A stretch of DNA of 64,000 bases. Origin: Sclerodactyla briareus. Taxonomy: Eukaryota; Echinodermata; Holothuroidea; Dendrochirotida; Sclerodactylidae. The first letter of the stretch is position 1. Each line of letters starts with the position of its first letter. The stretch is taken from contig JAODTK010001111.1 in assembly GCA_026419785.1 (NCBI GenBank), forward strand, positions 372,001-436,000, written 5' to 3'. Below, one piece after another: positions 1-12,764 of the stretch. Both the position numbers and the translations under genes were made by a program. The notes below the pieces were generated by a model. It was not told the DNA's origin. It searched no databases and saw only the letters and a program-made list of their open reading frames with translations.

Positions 1-483
1 TGACATAATTGGTTTAGGAGAAGCAATGTGCGAATTCGAGTCGATACAGACCTGTCCTCGAATAGCCCGTGCGCCGTGTCCAACAAAACGTTAACTCAAT
101 CAAGTTTTAAAGTTGACAGCGGTACAGCAACTCACCGAGTATACTGCTCTAATGTTTGGCCTTAGTTGGCCTGAGTTGGAATCTTTGACACCAAAATAGT
201 GTGCTGTGTATTGATCAAATCTCCAAGACTTTTAATTTATGTGTTCCATGTGACATATCAGCGTTCTGGCAGTTGATACCAAAAGTATAAAAGGCATGTG
301 GAAATTGTCATAGTCAGTCGATTTTATAACCCAGCTTGCAGACCATTAGATATGATTCTTTCTCAACTTCGCTGGAAAATTTCCACTCTCTGATTAGGAT
401 TATTATGACGTGTTCTCATAATGCATGTTATCTAACACAACGAGCACGTTTTTGATGTGAATTTCCGCTATATTAGTATAAAA
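1..483. other. No recognisable feature
   Basis: AT-rich DNA with scattered stops in all frames. I see no gene, RNA or repeat in it. Confidence 0.5.
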
Positions 484-1006
484 CCTGCCTCACACTGTAC
501 GGAATTCGTTCTACGCAAGGCTTGCGGAGCTTACGGTCATGCCAATAGTCTCCGTGTGACCGCAAAGTGTGAAGCGATGACCGCAAGACAGTTACCGCCG
601 CGAGCGGCCACCCGCCGTAAGCCTTGCGAACTTCGATTGCAATGTTTTGAACGAGTTTAAAAATTTAGGGATTCCGCAAGGCCAACGTACCTTTGTAAGG
701 GCAATAATTCAGTTCAAAGTGGCGACGGATTCAGAGACACGTACCGTTTATACTTTGAGTGTACCAACTTTCTTCAGTAGCTCTTGGAAGGCGTTCACAC
801 ATACCTTTGGAATGAAATATATCCCTCCGGCGACTTTCTCCAGTATGTGTCACAAACAAAACACATACGGTTACCGCTCGCGAAAGCTTACGGTTGATTG
901 CGCAGTCGAGCGTAAGCTTTCGCAAGCGGTCAAAAACTCCGCATGCGGTGACCGCGAGCGGTGACCGTAAGCATTGCGGCTTTGAACTCCGCACAGTGTG
1001 AGTAGG
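484..1006. mobile_element. MITE-like inverted-repeat (foldback) element
   Basis: A 523-bp block is bounded by imperfect terminal inverted repeats at 484-507 and 984-1006 that share the core CTCACACTGT followed by a CGGA/TTC-like stretch. The interior is much richer in CpG than the flanks and is built of inverted copies of a short motif around AAGCTTACGG. The clearest is a hairpin with perfect 13-bp arms at 880-892 and 911-923, extendable to 18 bp with one mismatch. Terminal inverted repeats, small size and no coding capacity are typical of non-autonomous DNA transposons. I could not find a convincing target-site duplication, so the superfamily is open. Short open frames crossing this block on both strands are by-products of the GC-rich palindromes. 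Confidence 0.65.
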
Positions 1007-1011
1007 CTCAA

Positions 1012-1624
1012 CGACGGGGTTTGGAAGGCTAATACTCAATCATGGATTAAGCTGTGTCTGAATTAAAGTCTTATGTCCAATTTGTTGTGAATATGTCAAT
1101 ATAGACTGGGGTCAGAATTTTTTCACCGTCTTCTACACAACTGCATATCTGTGTAATGTGTTGGCAAGGAATATCGCACGACCGAATCTATAAAAATTGA
1201 CAAATTGCCTCACAGTATAGAAATCAAAGTAGAGTCCCGCCAAAAGCGGACATTCCCTGCTCTGCTCAGTCAACGCGATTATTATGAGCCAAAGTTTATG
1301 TGCTGTCATCGAAAATGAAAATAATATTCACCCAGTCTCCCAAACCCTTTTCGTTAGCCACCACTCATCGTTTACATTGATGTCAATTACATAATCAGTC
1401 CAGGGGAATTCACAGGCTCCGCTTCAGCATCCCACATAAACCCCGAACATTACTGAGCCTCCATATAATGGTGCATCGCTACATCGGGACAGCTAAACCA
1501 ACGCTGGTCGGTGTGCTTTCTTCATGCCTTCGTCATGAGAATGTACTGATGCTGGGCAATAACCGGCAGAAACACACTAATCAATGAGATTCAGGGAAAA
1601 CAGAGTTAGGGTAACACTCTCTTG
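1012..1624. other. No recognisable feature
   Basis: Low coding potential, no repeat seen. Confidence 0.45.
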
Positions 1625-1830
1625 AGTCCTATTGGATCTATGAAACGATCATCCTCAAATGTGCTATCGTGGCAAGATTTAGGTGGCAGTGAAGTGATAC
1701 ATCTTATCTCAATAAAACAGATGCGTTTTGCAGGTCGCTGGACGGCTGACTAGTCATGTATGACGAGGGTGCGGAGAAGCTTCATGAATGACACTGGCAA
1801 ATTGAACACGTTCGACTGAATTTTTTCTCT
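1625..1830 (+). repeat. Dispersed repeat family, copy 1
   Basis: About 200 bp resembling 12765-12985 (same strand) and the reverse complements of 45950-46175 and 54640-54815. Shared landmarks in order are a TCTCAATAAAA-like stretch, GACGGCTGAC (GACGGATGGCC in the minus copies) and a terminal ACACGTTCGACTG-like stretch followed by a CCGGGGCGATG-like motif. No coding capacity is visible. The class is unknown; it may be an old non-autonomous element. The element ends are not defined. Confidence 0.55.
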
Positions 1831-4800
1831 CAACTACCTTTTTCCGGGGCGATGGAACACAATGTTATGTAAATACAATCTGGAATTATAAGAGCTAAAC
1901 AGCAGCTCGGTATATGTCTTCCACACCGTGAGAATATATTTCATTACAGAGTGTTCCTCATTCGTGAGGCTCACGTTGCGAGCATACGGAGGCAGTAGCC
2001 ACACATTTATGTCTTGAGTTTACTGCTAGGATTCCAGTGATGCGGATGCGGGATGCGACTTGCGGATAGCGGGTTCAGGCGAATATGAACATGATAAGTA
2101 CTAAACCTTCTGCAATCGGTTTGCAGAGATAAGTTCCGCCCTGGCATAATATCATCCAAACAAACTGAGTAGGCAATTGTAAAGTGTGCACAGATGCGAT
2201 ATCATGCCGCATCACGGCAAATTGATTTCATGGAAATCTTCCTAATCAACATCTCTCGCGAAATTATAATTTTCACATTCATACCGGACCCCCTTAGTGG
2301 CGCCCGCGTAGTCTCGCTCCCATATAGGCAGAAAATCTTGACACATCATGTAACTCAATCTGATACCATGTTTGTTAGTTCTTTCAATGTCCAGGAAGTG
2401 GCATTCTCGGTAATCTCTAAGACGCGGAGGAAACAACATTTTTGGGGAACGCGCCGCACCACCCATAAAGGCGCTTCTTCCGAATATTCTTTCTTTTGGG
2501 CGAATACTGCGGACACATGTATGTGGCTCAATGTTGTAATGTTTTGTTGTTCACCGTTTTGGGGTCTTATTTTTGTATTGTTTGCTTCAGCGAGGTACCG
2601 TGCGAGCGTATGAGAATATAGGTGTTTCACATTATTTATTTTCAATTGGAGAATAATAATCATCTGTCCTTCAATGATAAACCAATGCGGTCATCTGTTA
2701 CGAACTAGTCAGCCATCCAATGAAAAGCGGCAAGATAAACTGTAACTTGGTGCTAGACATTATTTCCAATTTTGCCATCTAAAATTTGTGAAACTCCATT
2801 CCTGTTAAATAAAAGGCCTAGATCGAAAAGAGTACATCACCGTTGAATGGCTATTTGCGTCCCAAAATACATTTTCTGCAGCGTCCCACGTAGCTGACGG
2901 GAAAGTGAAGCCTACGAAGACACCCAGTTGTGTAATGAATGACAGTTTCTCTTCAATTTCATTCACCCCATTTCCTTCCCTCCCCAGTTGGGGAAACAGC
3001 GCTGAGAATTCATTCTCATAATGTTCTGTCTTAAAAACCGCAAAGTACCGCTCCAAACGCAACTGTTTATCGTGAGAATGATCTATGAGTATGTTCGATG
3101 TTTGAATAACGAACGTTATACAAGTGGAGCAATATACTCAATATCAACATAAACCAAACAAATAACATAGTCAATTTATCGACGTCCTCGACTCAACGGC
3201 GCCACTTTCAAGTTCCTTTCCCCTATCAATTTACGATTATCGACGAGTGTCATACCTACTTCGCATTCTAAGCCAACTTCGATATGAGACGGGTGGTCTA
3301 CTTCATTCCCTCGTGCTACAGAGAAACTGCGTCGATAGCCCACAGGTCATAGCATTTGCATCACATCGCCATTGGGCAATAATGATAACCATTTAAGATA
3401 TCATACTCAAAGGATAGTTCCGTTGAAGAAGAAGGGTGGTAACCCTTTCGCGGCATTTCCCCAGTCTTCATAGTATTCACCTCAGGAGTGTCTATGTTTC
3501 TATTACTTATTCCTCATTGTTTCCGTGACTGGCTCAGTCATGGAAAGCATTCGCCATGGGGCATTCACCCTGGCCACAAATTTACAGTTCTCATTTGGAC
3601 AACTACATATAAACAGGACTATAAATGCTCATCACTCGAGTATGCAAGAGAATTGACGGAAAACAGTGAGGTGAATGGCTGATTCGAATGAAAAAATAAC
3701 ACACCAATTTTATGGCCATCCACACGGAGACCTAAAACCTGCCAAGAGGCTATAAGGATTTATCGAGCATGTTTCTGCCTGTTTCCTGTGGCCCGACAGG
3801 TGACGTTCCTCTCGAGACAAACAGCCAGGCCCAACACTAGGAGCTGCAGAATTTCCTTCCAATAAGGGTATTGTAATGCGTACGAAAAAAATGATTATTG
3901 ACGCTTGGCATCTTCTCCCCAGACACCTGTGTTTGAAATTCAGGGATCTAAGTGTTATAAAGTTTTTCTTCAAGTTAACAGGCATGATCTATATATATAG
4001 TCATAAAGAACAGCACATTTCAGGACAGATATTGTGTGATCTGGCAGATTGAAAGTTCAGCGGCGAGAATCCAGGTTTATGTGTAACCTCTGTTTAGCTT
4101 ATTGACCTGTGTATGTATCAATGCTCTACATTATGTTTACGTGATTGATCATTGGCCTATGTGTGGGGTGGGGGTTAGTGTTTGCGGATGGCAAAAGAAA
4201 CATTGACCTGCTGAAGGCGTATGCGAGAGCCATTCTTGAAAATAGAGGGAATTATTTCTCTTAGGTATACACCTTGATCTACTAATAGTCAGCATTGATT
4301 CGGCCAGCCGCCGATTGCGTATTACGAGGCGTCATTTCTATATGTCAACCATCAAACGGTGTCCGTAATACTGCGTCACGAGCCAGAAATCACAAATACG
4401 TTGCATGAGGAGAACTTAACTGAACCTCGATACCCTCTCATTAAACTAAGAGCTACCCAGTCAACGTACCTTAAAATACTGAGACACCTGAACATTATCG
4501 AAGAACATGAAATCTATTAGGGAAGTAATCACCTTGCGCGTCCCTCCTCCTCCCCAGATACATTGCTAGAAATCCCAACCTACCCGCCATCAAGTGAGCA
4601 TAGCGAGTGTAGTAAATAACCCCTTTGAAGTGGTTAATGATACATGCAACAGTCGACGAAGGGGGGGGGGGAGAACCCACAGGGACAATGAAGCCTCTCC
4701 TAAGCTGAATCACGATCAACGCGGAGACGTCACCAGAAATCACGGCACCACCAGGACCAAATAAATACGATATCATACTATTGACGAGGATAGTTCAACC

Positions 4801-7299
4801 TCGTACATGGTTCGGAGTGATACCATGTGGGGGGAAATATTATTACCTGTTGTTTGTTTCACATGGTTAAGAGCCTTGTCTTCTCAAACCCGACGAAACA
4901 AAGTCCGCTTACGTGAGAAACATCCTCTCATTGTACATTCAGAATAATTATCACATTGACATAATATTGTGGCTATATACTGTATCGTTATCGAATTTCA
5001 CTGAATCGATTTATCATCGTGAGGTCAAGCGAAACGTTTCACTGTTTCGCCACTTGCTTGCTACCCGACGACAATGCCCCTTAAACTCAATTGAACGAAT
5101 TTGAACGTTCCGGAATATATGCAATGGATAGTGACTACAGGAATTGATTCAAAGGGATTAAAGGCTGTCATGGATTAATATCTGCACGTAATTTAGTATC
5201 CCGGTTTTCGATCAGCTGGCTGCGTAAGTTGTTATTTAATGTACTGAGCACTGAATGGAAGATATTCCAATATGACCCAAATTCACTTGATTGTTTTTAT
5301 GATTGATCCGATGGTATTGGGGAAAGATCTCTTGAAGTTTTCTTCTAATTGTTTATTCAAATCCTGTTCAGGGCATCTACAACGTTGAAGCTGAATTTTT
5401 TCGAGAATGGTGGGCTAAACGTACAGAATTAGCAGCGCAGCTGTGGGCTTGAGTAGAACACGCACTACCTTCACGTTCGAAAAAAAAATCGATGGCCTAA
5501 AATTTGAAATAAAGGTACAAGAATCATTCCAATTAAGTTAATATTTGGCTCGAAGTTCACTAATTGGCTGTAGAACGGTAGAAACTGGGCTGGTGTAATA
5601 ATATGTCAGTATGTACCGGATATGAACAGCTACCACAGAGCCAGATTAACAGTTAATGTAAACTTACACCGTCTGACCGTGGAGAAGCAATACTATTTCA
5701 AACTGTGCCGAACGTATAGGGAAACACGATCACCAGTACGTGACAGAACTCGCGTAACCTTGTCAAATTGCCTTGTGTATAAGCAATGAGTTATATAGAC
5801 AAATTCAAATATAATATTTCGACTTTTAGAAACCCGCGAACTACCCAGCCCTCCCATCAACTCTCCTCGGCCTCCCGAGATTCATCGCTGGCATTCCGAA
5901 CAGCCCCGCCGTCTTGAGGGCATAAAGAGTGCGCCCCCAGTCTCTAGGATAAATTGCGAGGACCCACGAGACAGATTGCACGCACTAAACGCCGGGTACG
6001 TTAAACACGGGATACAACAGCCCCTATGATCCGGATTATCTGTATGGTCATATAACTGTCATAATCCATTATCGTAAATTTGACTGCGAATCACTAGATC
6101 ACCGCGTGCTATTTTTGCGGTTGCTGGGACGAAAAGTCTGCCGATTTTAAATCAGGTTAATTCTAAATTGGATTGTTCTCATCGATAGGTTTTCTTTTAA
6201 CGAAATAAAATGGTATATGTTGTAGAGGTTAACGATATGTATTCATGGTTTCCACAACCCTCGTCCAAGTAACAGCGCATAACAAGTTGTAAGAGTTCAG
6301 AAGCTACTCGCATATTTCGAAACATTCGTCGTCTGGAAAAGCTGATAACGTCCGTTTTATAGTGTATGCATGCCACTACAAGTTCAGTTTATTGTTCATA
6401 GTTGCATTAAGGAACAACCATGATGAGATGGAGTGAAGTTTCGCATAATGTATATACGCATGTATTGATCGAGAAACACCTTTTACTGGCCATAAGCCAT
6501 CCCTTCATCGATGATTGGCCCCAAGCGGTCTTCACAATGTTGGAGATTTCAACAACGAACACCGATTTCCCGCGTATCCATCAACTCGTTACAGTCCTAT
6601 TCCAATGATGGTCATTCAAGAGCAAGGATGATAACAATTCAACTCAATTTCTTACCTGAGCCTAAGGAAATAGTTAAAGAGCAAGTTTATTGTAAAGGTT
6701 TCCTTTATTTTTTTATTTATAGCCAGCTGCGTAGGATACTCAATAGGCATTCTGTCTACCAAGCACCACGAATAGCGCTGAGCTCTATTTTTTTTTTAGT
6801 CACGGGGACATGACATGCCCTAAAGTCTGGGCATGACCGATCCAGTAATATGTCTTTCCGTTACATGTGTTTAGGCCATCTTTAGTTGATAGGCGAAAAC
6901 TAGAGCTAGCTAATGTCACCAGATGGGCCGATCGTGTAGACCTATTCACTCACGAGTTTGTTCTCACTGCTTGTGAATGTCTCCATCTCCCTTCCACCCC
7001 ACCCCCCCCCCCCCCACACATACACTCATGTTGAGCACTAATTCCCACACGAACACGTGTAGCCTTGTTGAGCTTCCATGATGTGATTCCGAGTTTTAAA
7101 TGTATTTCTATGAATCTGCTAGTTTTTTTCCACTCTTCGCAAACGTTACCGACATCCGCACTAAAGAACTCACGGAGAGTGTCTGTATACGCTGATGTAC
7201 CATATTCAATGAAGAAAACCTTGTATTCTACAGAGGCGTCGATATTTTTAACTTCGTCCCTTCGTGTCCACCACGTTACATCTACGATTACCCGTTTTC
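1831..7299. other. Unassigned non-coding DNA
   Basis: Over 5 kb in which I recognise nothing except short homopolymers (a G run near 4662-4671 and a C run near 7002-7014). Open frames here are short, overlap on opposite strands and carry no domain I know. Confidence 0.4.
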
Positions 7300-7346
7300 A
7301 CTGTTCGCTCTTGGTACTCTTGCTACTACTGTTCGCTCTTGGTACT
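7300..7346 (+). repeat. 19-bp exact tandem duplication
   Basis: The 19-bp segment at 7300-7318 (ACTGTTCGCTCTTGGTACT) recurs exactly at 7328-7346, an offset of 28 bp with a 9-bp spacer. Confidence 0.85.
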
Positions 7347-7500
7347 AAGAACACTGGGCAGCGAAACGTCCTCTTCCACATGGTTTAAATATGTTTCACA
7401 GATTGTACCACTCTGTCGCAGGGGCTTCTCCAGGCGGTTCCTGCATCGATCAGTGAGCCCATCCCAAGCTCCCAGTCGGAGAAGCCTGCCAACACCCCAT

Positions 7501-7570
7501 CGAATATTTTTTTTCCAATTTCGTCGGGGAGCCTCCGAATATTTTTTTTTCAATTTCGTCGGGGAGCCTC
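7501..7570 (+). repeat. 35-bp tandem duplication
   Basis: The segment 7501-7535 (CGAATATT, T run, CAATTTCGTCGGGGAGCCTC) is followed directly by a nearly identical copy at 7536-7570 with one shifted base in the T/C run. The second copy runs straight into a tRNA A-box-like stretch. Confidence 0.85.
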
Positions 7571-7625
7571 AGTGGGTTAGTGCTCTCCCCGACGAAGGCC
7601 GGTTGCCCCGACAGGATTAATCCGA
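7566..7625 (+). repeat. Possible tRNA-derived SINE head
   Basis: 7566-7587 reads GCCTCAGTGGGTTAGTGCTC, close to a tRNA D-arm / RNA polymerase III A box. A weak B-box-like stretch (AGGATTAATCC) follows about 33 bp later. The B box is poor, so this could be chance. Confidence 0.3.
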
Positions 7626-8200
7626 ACGTTATTGAGCGTTTGAGCCCAAAATTCCATATAAAATGTAAAGAAGTCGACCCGCGTACCATGTACATGAGCG
7701 TGGCGTGGAGAACGAATTATCGTGCGAATGCCAACTTAGTTGTTCTGCTTGCACGCGAAGTACGCCTGGTGCCAGGCCCTGTCGGGTATCTTGAAGCCCA
7801 AATCGACACTGCCTGGAATCACTACAATCAATGTTTTGTCGTAATAACATAATGATGTTAGCATTTCTAACATGCAACCGTGCCGGAGGATACGCATGCT
7901 TACTATACTAAAGGATTGTCGGGTCGGATATCTGGTACTCGACATGCTGCTCATTAGCTATGATACAGAACAGATTCTGTTAATTAACATTGTAGGTATA
8001 TATTATGGCTCATCCAACTGATTGTATGTACTGTGTTGACAAATATTATTACATATCCGACTCGCAAGAAGAGCATACTATCCAGACACGGCACTTTTTA
8101 TCATCGCATAATTATCAATAAAGACAACATTGGTGGTCTCGGCTCAAATTTATGAAGAAGTTTAATTAGCTTGATAGGATTAGGTGGCATTGCTTAGAGA
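7626..8200. other. No recognisable feature
   Basis: Short overlapping frames on both strands with no recognisable domain. Confidence 0.4.
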
Positions 8201-8255
8201 GCGGATTAGCTCAGTCGGTAGAGCTCCAGACAACAAAGCGATTCGAAAGGCCCAT
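8201..8255 (+). repeat. tRNA-like fragment (decayed tRNA gene or SINE head)
   Basis: 8201-8224 matches the 5-prime part of a tRNA: a GCGGATT acceptor-like start, then TAGCTCAGTCGGTAGAGC, a near-consensus D arm and A box, followed by CCAGAC as at the start of an anticodon arm. The acceptor and D-arm text resembles tRNA-Phe genes. The expected B box is present only in degenerate form (GATTCGAAAGG near 8240). No 3-prime acceptor strand pairs with the start, so it is not a functional tRNA gene. A tRNA-derived SINE head or pseudo-tRNA is the best reading. Confidence 0.6.
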
Positions 8256-9535
8256 TGAAGGCCCGAGGATCTTTACATAGTGCTGTTGGACAAAGTGTGT
8301 ACCTTGTGAGGTGAATAGTGGAGAGTATCATGCGCTGTATGTTACAGCCCTATCGGGATGTCCTCCGTCCTCCAAGTGGTGCATGCTCCAGTCACCAGTG
8401 ATCAGATGGGATATCTGTAAAACGCTCAAGACATGTTTTCAACGTGAGAAAAGGGCAATATAATTAGCCGATATTCCTATTCATTGTGTGTCTATTAGTC
8501 TCATTCGATTACTAACGTGAATGTGCTTGGCAACTTGAGAAAAAATTGTTCATCATAAATGTCATTGAACTGTAATAAAGGTGCTCAAGAGAGGCAATTA
8601 ATATATGCGTACTTTCACCATGTTCCAGTCAAACGCCTCTACATTCAGACATATATCATTGGAATCATGAGTGTGGGCACCTCAGGGGCACGATCCTTCC
8701 TCGCACTTGGTAACGGAACGGAGCTTGAGAGCGTAACATCGGACAGGGCTGGTGCGTCATTTCGATTCTCGAGTCCATCCCCCATGTGTGGGACCTCTGA
8801 CTCCAATATTGTTATCGAGTGACCCTCACTAGTAGACCGTTGGCCCCCGAGGAGCTGTTCTTTACCTTCTTTTTTTCCGCTCCCGCTTTCTCGTCGGTCG
8901 TTGCCTTCTCACCCAAGCACCTGCCTTGATTCCCACATGAACACCATCACGCCAGCTGCTGAGGTTGTCTGCAAAATTTCCCTGTTGTCTAAATTGATAC
9001 CAACGGGCCTTGGGTCTTGCAGCTTGACGACGTACTTGTAGCGTGATGGTAATCCAACTGAGTCTGATCTTGTTCGACGTGTCGGCATACGGATAGATCA
9101 AACGAGTTCCTTTGGTATGCGAGGACGTTATTGAATCAAATTTCTATATGCAATACAAAGTTACTTAAATATGGGGGTTACGTGATCCGTGAATGAGTTC
9201 CCGAGTTACGAATTCTTTAATACATGACTGTTCTGAAATGATGGTGCTATAAAGGAGCCTGCCTGCCACTTGCATATAAGAGACCATCACCCCATCTGAA
9301 TCAAGCATTCATATCGATTCAGATAGGGTGGTACCTGTGTTACCAATTCGCACATCAACGGCGAGTTGAGCGCAGTTTCCTTGTATTTAGAATGAAAACT
9401 GTATAGGTCTCCACAGTCTTGCCAGCCTCTCCATCATTCAACCAAACATATTTACTGGCATTTTATCAACACAAACTTAATAGAAACCTAGAATGAGAGA
9501 ACTTGTTGAAGACTCACAGCATATATCATACAGTG
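8256..9535. other. Unassigned non-coding DNA
   Basis: No convincing gene. A minus-strand open frame at 8862-9101 has a basic tail but no domain I can name. Confidence 0.4.
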
Positions 9536-9539
9536 GAGG

Positions 9540-9690
9540 TCATGTTTTTACAATAATGTCCTTCAATGGAGCGACATACACTGAAAACAATGTGAGGCAA
9601 AATACCAATGCCTGAAAGACACCAAACTTTGAGAGAACCCCATCGGACACTGTCAAGCCGATATTGACCCTTTGCGTACGACCATACAGG
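9540..9690 (-). pseudogene. LINE reverse transcriptase fragment (CR1/L2-like)
   Basis: In one minus-strand frame ending at the stop at 9540-9542, the sequence reads RTQRVNIG, then SKFGVFQALVFCLTLFSVYV, then APLKDII. This follows the conserved RT order in CR1/L2/Jockey-type LINEs: R-T-Q-R-V, then G-V-P-Q-G-S-V-L-G-P-L-L-F, then Y. The G-P after Q-G is corrupted, the upstream motif A and downstream YADD are missing, and the frame stops at once. It is a short dead relic. It lies immediately downstream (minus sense) of another RT remnant of a different type, suggesting two independent insertions. Confidence 0.7.
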
Positions 9691-9879
9691 CAAACTACAC
9701 CACCCACCCCAAAATGTCAATTTGTACCGAATTTTCCCTTCTCAATAGATTTGTCCGATATTGCTATATTTCTTGAGACTATTCCTGTCCTACCCAACCT
9801 TTTTCAGAAATGGTAGCACGGCTGGTCATTCACAGATGTCGGCAGGCTGGAGCTAGTACACGATACATTGGTCCAGCAA

Positions 9880-10560
9880 CTCGGTGGGGAGGGGTCCAAG
9901 GAACACGAACCGTTACTACCAATATAGAATCGTGAATGCTCAACAGAAGATGATATTTGCACGATGAGGGATACAATGGAATGCATGCAGAAACCCGTGA
10001 TCAACGTACGATGTATGACTGTGGAGGGATTTTGTCATGTCGGAGGTGCTGTCATGTCAGGTGATGCAGAGAAAACAACTGCAGATTCAGTCATTCGCTC
10101 ATCATTTTTCTCTGATGATAATCTAGATCAAATTCTTGGCGGTTTTTTACAGTCCCTCAGCCGCTGTAACCTGTACCTTTTGAGAGAGAGGGCTGCACCA
10201 TCTTCAAACGACAGCCCCTTCATCTTGACTGAGCCACTCTTAGTAGTGGCCTTTAGGCGGGCAAGGTTGTACAGGTTGTAATGACTCCTGGTGTTTAGCT
10301 AAATGCCATCGATAATGTGTTGGAAGAGAAAAGAAACGAAGCCGCACCAAATGTTGTTGGTGAAAAGACGCAAATCCTGTTGGTCGCTAGGCTGAATTTC
10401 TGACGACTCTGCACTTCAGAGAATGAGATGATGGGTACCACTGGTGGGCTGTTGATATTTCCAGCAATGGAAACATGCCTTTTCTACATACAAGGTCGAA
10501 TGCTTTGGTTGAATCAATAAATGTACAAAACCTTCTGTTGCTCACGATAGTTGCTTAGCG
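9880..10560 (-). pseudogene. LINE RT fragment, motif A to C-terminal connection
   Basis: Minus-strand translation across several frames gives, in order: FIDSTKAFD (10495-10521, RT motif A with its catalytic Asp), NLYNLARLKATTKSGSVKM, LSFEDGAALSL (the place of FADDCAL, with the catalytic pair lost), TAVVFSASPDMTAPPT, and FYIGSNGSCSLD. That last motif corresponds to the F-x-YLGS-x-x-S-x-SLD segment found after the RT in a widespread family of invertebrate and fish LINEs. The order is right but the reading frame changes repeatedly and the FADD box is damaged, so the element is inactive. The endonuclease domain is not seen upstream. The clade (RTE-like or related) is not settled. Confidence 0.75.
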
Positions 10561-12764
10561 ATACAAGGGATTTTTGTCAATATATGGGCATGTGATAGAG
10601 CTTCTTATTCCATATGAATGAAACCTATTCCGTGTCAATCCAAACTCAATCGGCCTAAGATATAGGCGTTATCGTTTGTTCTATACCCACCACCGAAAAT
10701 GTCCAGTCACTAAACGCAACACAGCCAGTCCTCGGGACCAGGAAACTTGGCACCCTGAGGAGCAAGTATTTAGAACGTGATAATGAGCCGGTGCATTCCG
10801 TTGATATAGTGATTAATTTAAAAGCATAATTCTCCACATGTTGTTGTTCGGAAAAGCCCGGCCGGATTGGCGAAAAGGCCATACGGACAGACCTCAAACA
10901 ATTAACCAAATTAACCCATTCTAATTTCTCTTCTGCCGTCTTCTCATTGCCGCCGTTGTCATCCCATACAGCAAAGATTGTGTACTCAAAGGTCATTTAC
11001 AACATTTATCGATAGCCGTTGGGCGTGTGTCAAACATTGTCGTGCTAAATGCACATGTAAATGACTGTCCCATGAATAGTATAGTAGTACCCTGAAATGT
11101 ATTTCATACAATCATACTGCCCTTCCTCTTGAAATATTGTACACACGGCCATGAGAGCTACCATATCCTATTCCGCTATATGGTAATCGCAGGACAAACT
11201 GCTAAGTCTGCAATAGGAGTTATATTGTGGAGAATATTTATTGGTCCAAACCTCATTTCAATACGTTGTTCTATGAGTTTCCGCCCTTCAAAGTTTGGTC
11301 TACTAAGCAGAGAAATTAGGAGAAATACCCTATTGCGCAATAACACATCACGTAAAATTCAAACAACACTGATGATTATATGTTATGTATTTCATTGTTT
11401 TATTTCGTTAAATCATTCAACATTCCGCAGTTCTGTTGTCTTTCTCTAACGTAACTATCTCAAGAACCATCAACACCGACCAACCCGCCACAGTATTCTC
11501 TAATAGGATGATTTTTTTTCTTCGAGGTGAATTAATGTGTGAATTGATTGGAAAACAAAGAATATTTGGAGGGTTGCGCAAGTATGACATATCATACATA
11601 TCACGTATCTCAATTAACTACATCGATATCCGAGGGCATCCATTTCACGCATATGCACAGCTACTATATTACAAGGTCATTAACCATGGAGTGGTAATTC
11701 ATATTATAATTGGAGTATTTGAAATTGGATAGAACTGAAATACCTCCAGGGTGGGGTGGGAATAAAAATAACCTTATCGGACACTCTTGGAATACTTGAT
11801 TTCCGGGGAAGGTTGTGTGGAATAACGTATGCAATGCCTCCCTGCGGTTTCACACGAAGAAAAACCGCGTACTCTTACTCTTCCTCCGATTCTGTCTGGC
11901 TTACGGAGAAAAGCGTTTGGAAAGGTTAATTAGGGTTCTTGAATTATTGACCTATAGTTGACAAAGTACCAGGTCAATAATAGTGTGTTCTGACTTCGAT
12001 GGAATATATGGGTATCGAGTGTTCTGTACGTAGTTCGTCATTCCATTTAGGACATAGTTCGTGTAATATACCAGTGTCTTATCTGACAGCAAAGTATCAA
12101 CAGATATCAAATTAGTGATTATGATTATCGCAGATCATTAGGGAATAATATGCAGACAAATATCCACACACAAACATTCATAGCGACATTTTCCCATTTT
12201 CCAGGTAATCTATGTTACACCTAAATACGTGGCAGGCACATAGCCTATGCCCCGTTGTGTTGGTAACGTATCGAATTACGTCCACGTTTGGAGGATTGGC
12301 CACCGACTCCAATGAAGTATAGCGGAAATGTTATAACTTTGTGTACATATTGTTGTGAGTAAGTGGCGTAGAATTTACGATACATTCATCAGTCAGACGG
12401 AGAATGCCACCGTGCCTCCAGAGAGAGCATGACTTCTGTTAGCAGTGACTCTGATTGCACTTATATAAACAATACGGTACACTATCGGTCGCCTATCAGC
12501 TACGAATCGTGTGGTAAATGTCAGATAGGCTCGTCATTCCTGTAATTGACGTACATATCGTAGCCTACATATTTTCTCAAATTTTCTCTCGATCTATTAT
12601 GTGTATGAGCAATTATTCTCAATTATCCACACATCTATGGAATCCACAAGCTGCTCCACGATATGGTTATCGGACAGGTGTGCTGCCAAACCAGTAACGT
12701 TTCGAATACAATTGTGTATTGAAACCTTAACGGTTCGCGAGCTCGTTTCATGCCTTCCCATATG
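10561..12764. other. Unassigned non-coding DNA
   Basis: AT-rich; a minus-strand frame at 10655-10996 (113 residues) and two plus-strand frames at 11129-11449 and 11436-11732 have no recognisable domain and look like chance. Confidence 0.4.

Noticed and set aside
647-1039. Overlapping frames of about 100 residues on both strands
   Set aside because: They arise from the GC-rich palindromes of the foldback element; no domain.
8862-9101. Minus-strand frame with a basic tail, perhaps a LINE linker
   Set aside because: Only vague resemblance to post-endonuclease linkers; no diagnostic motif.
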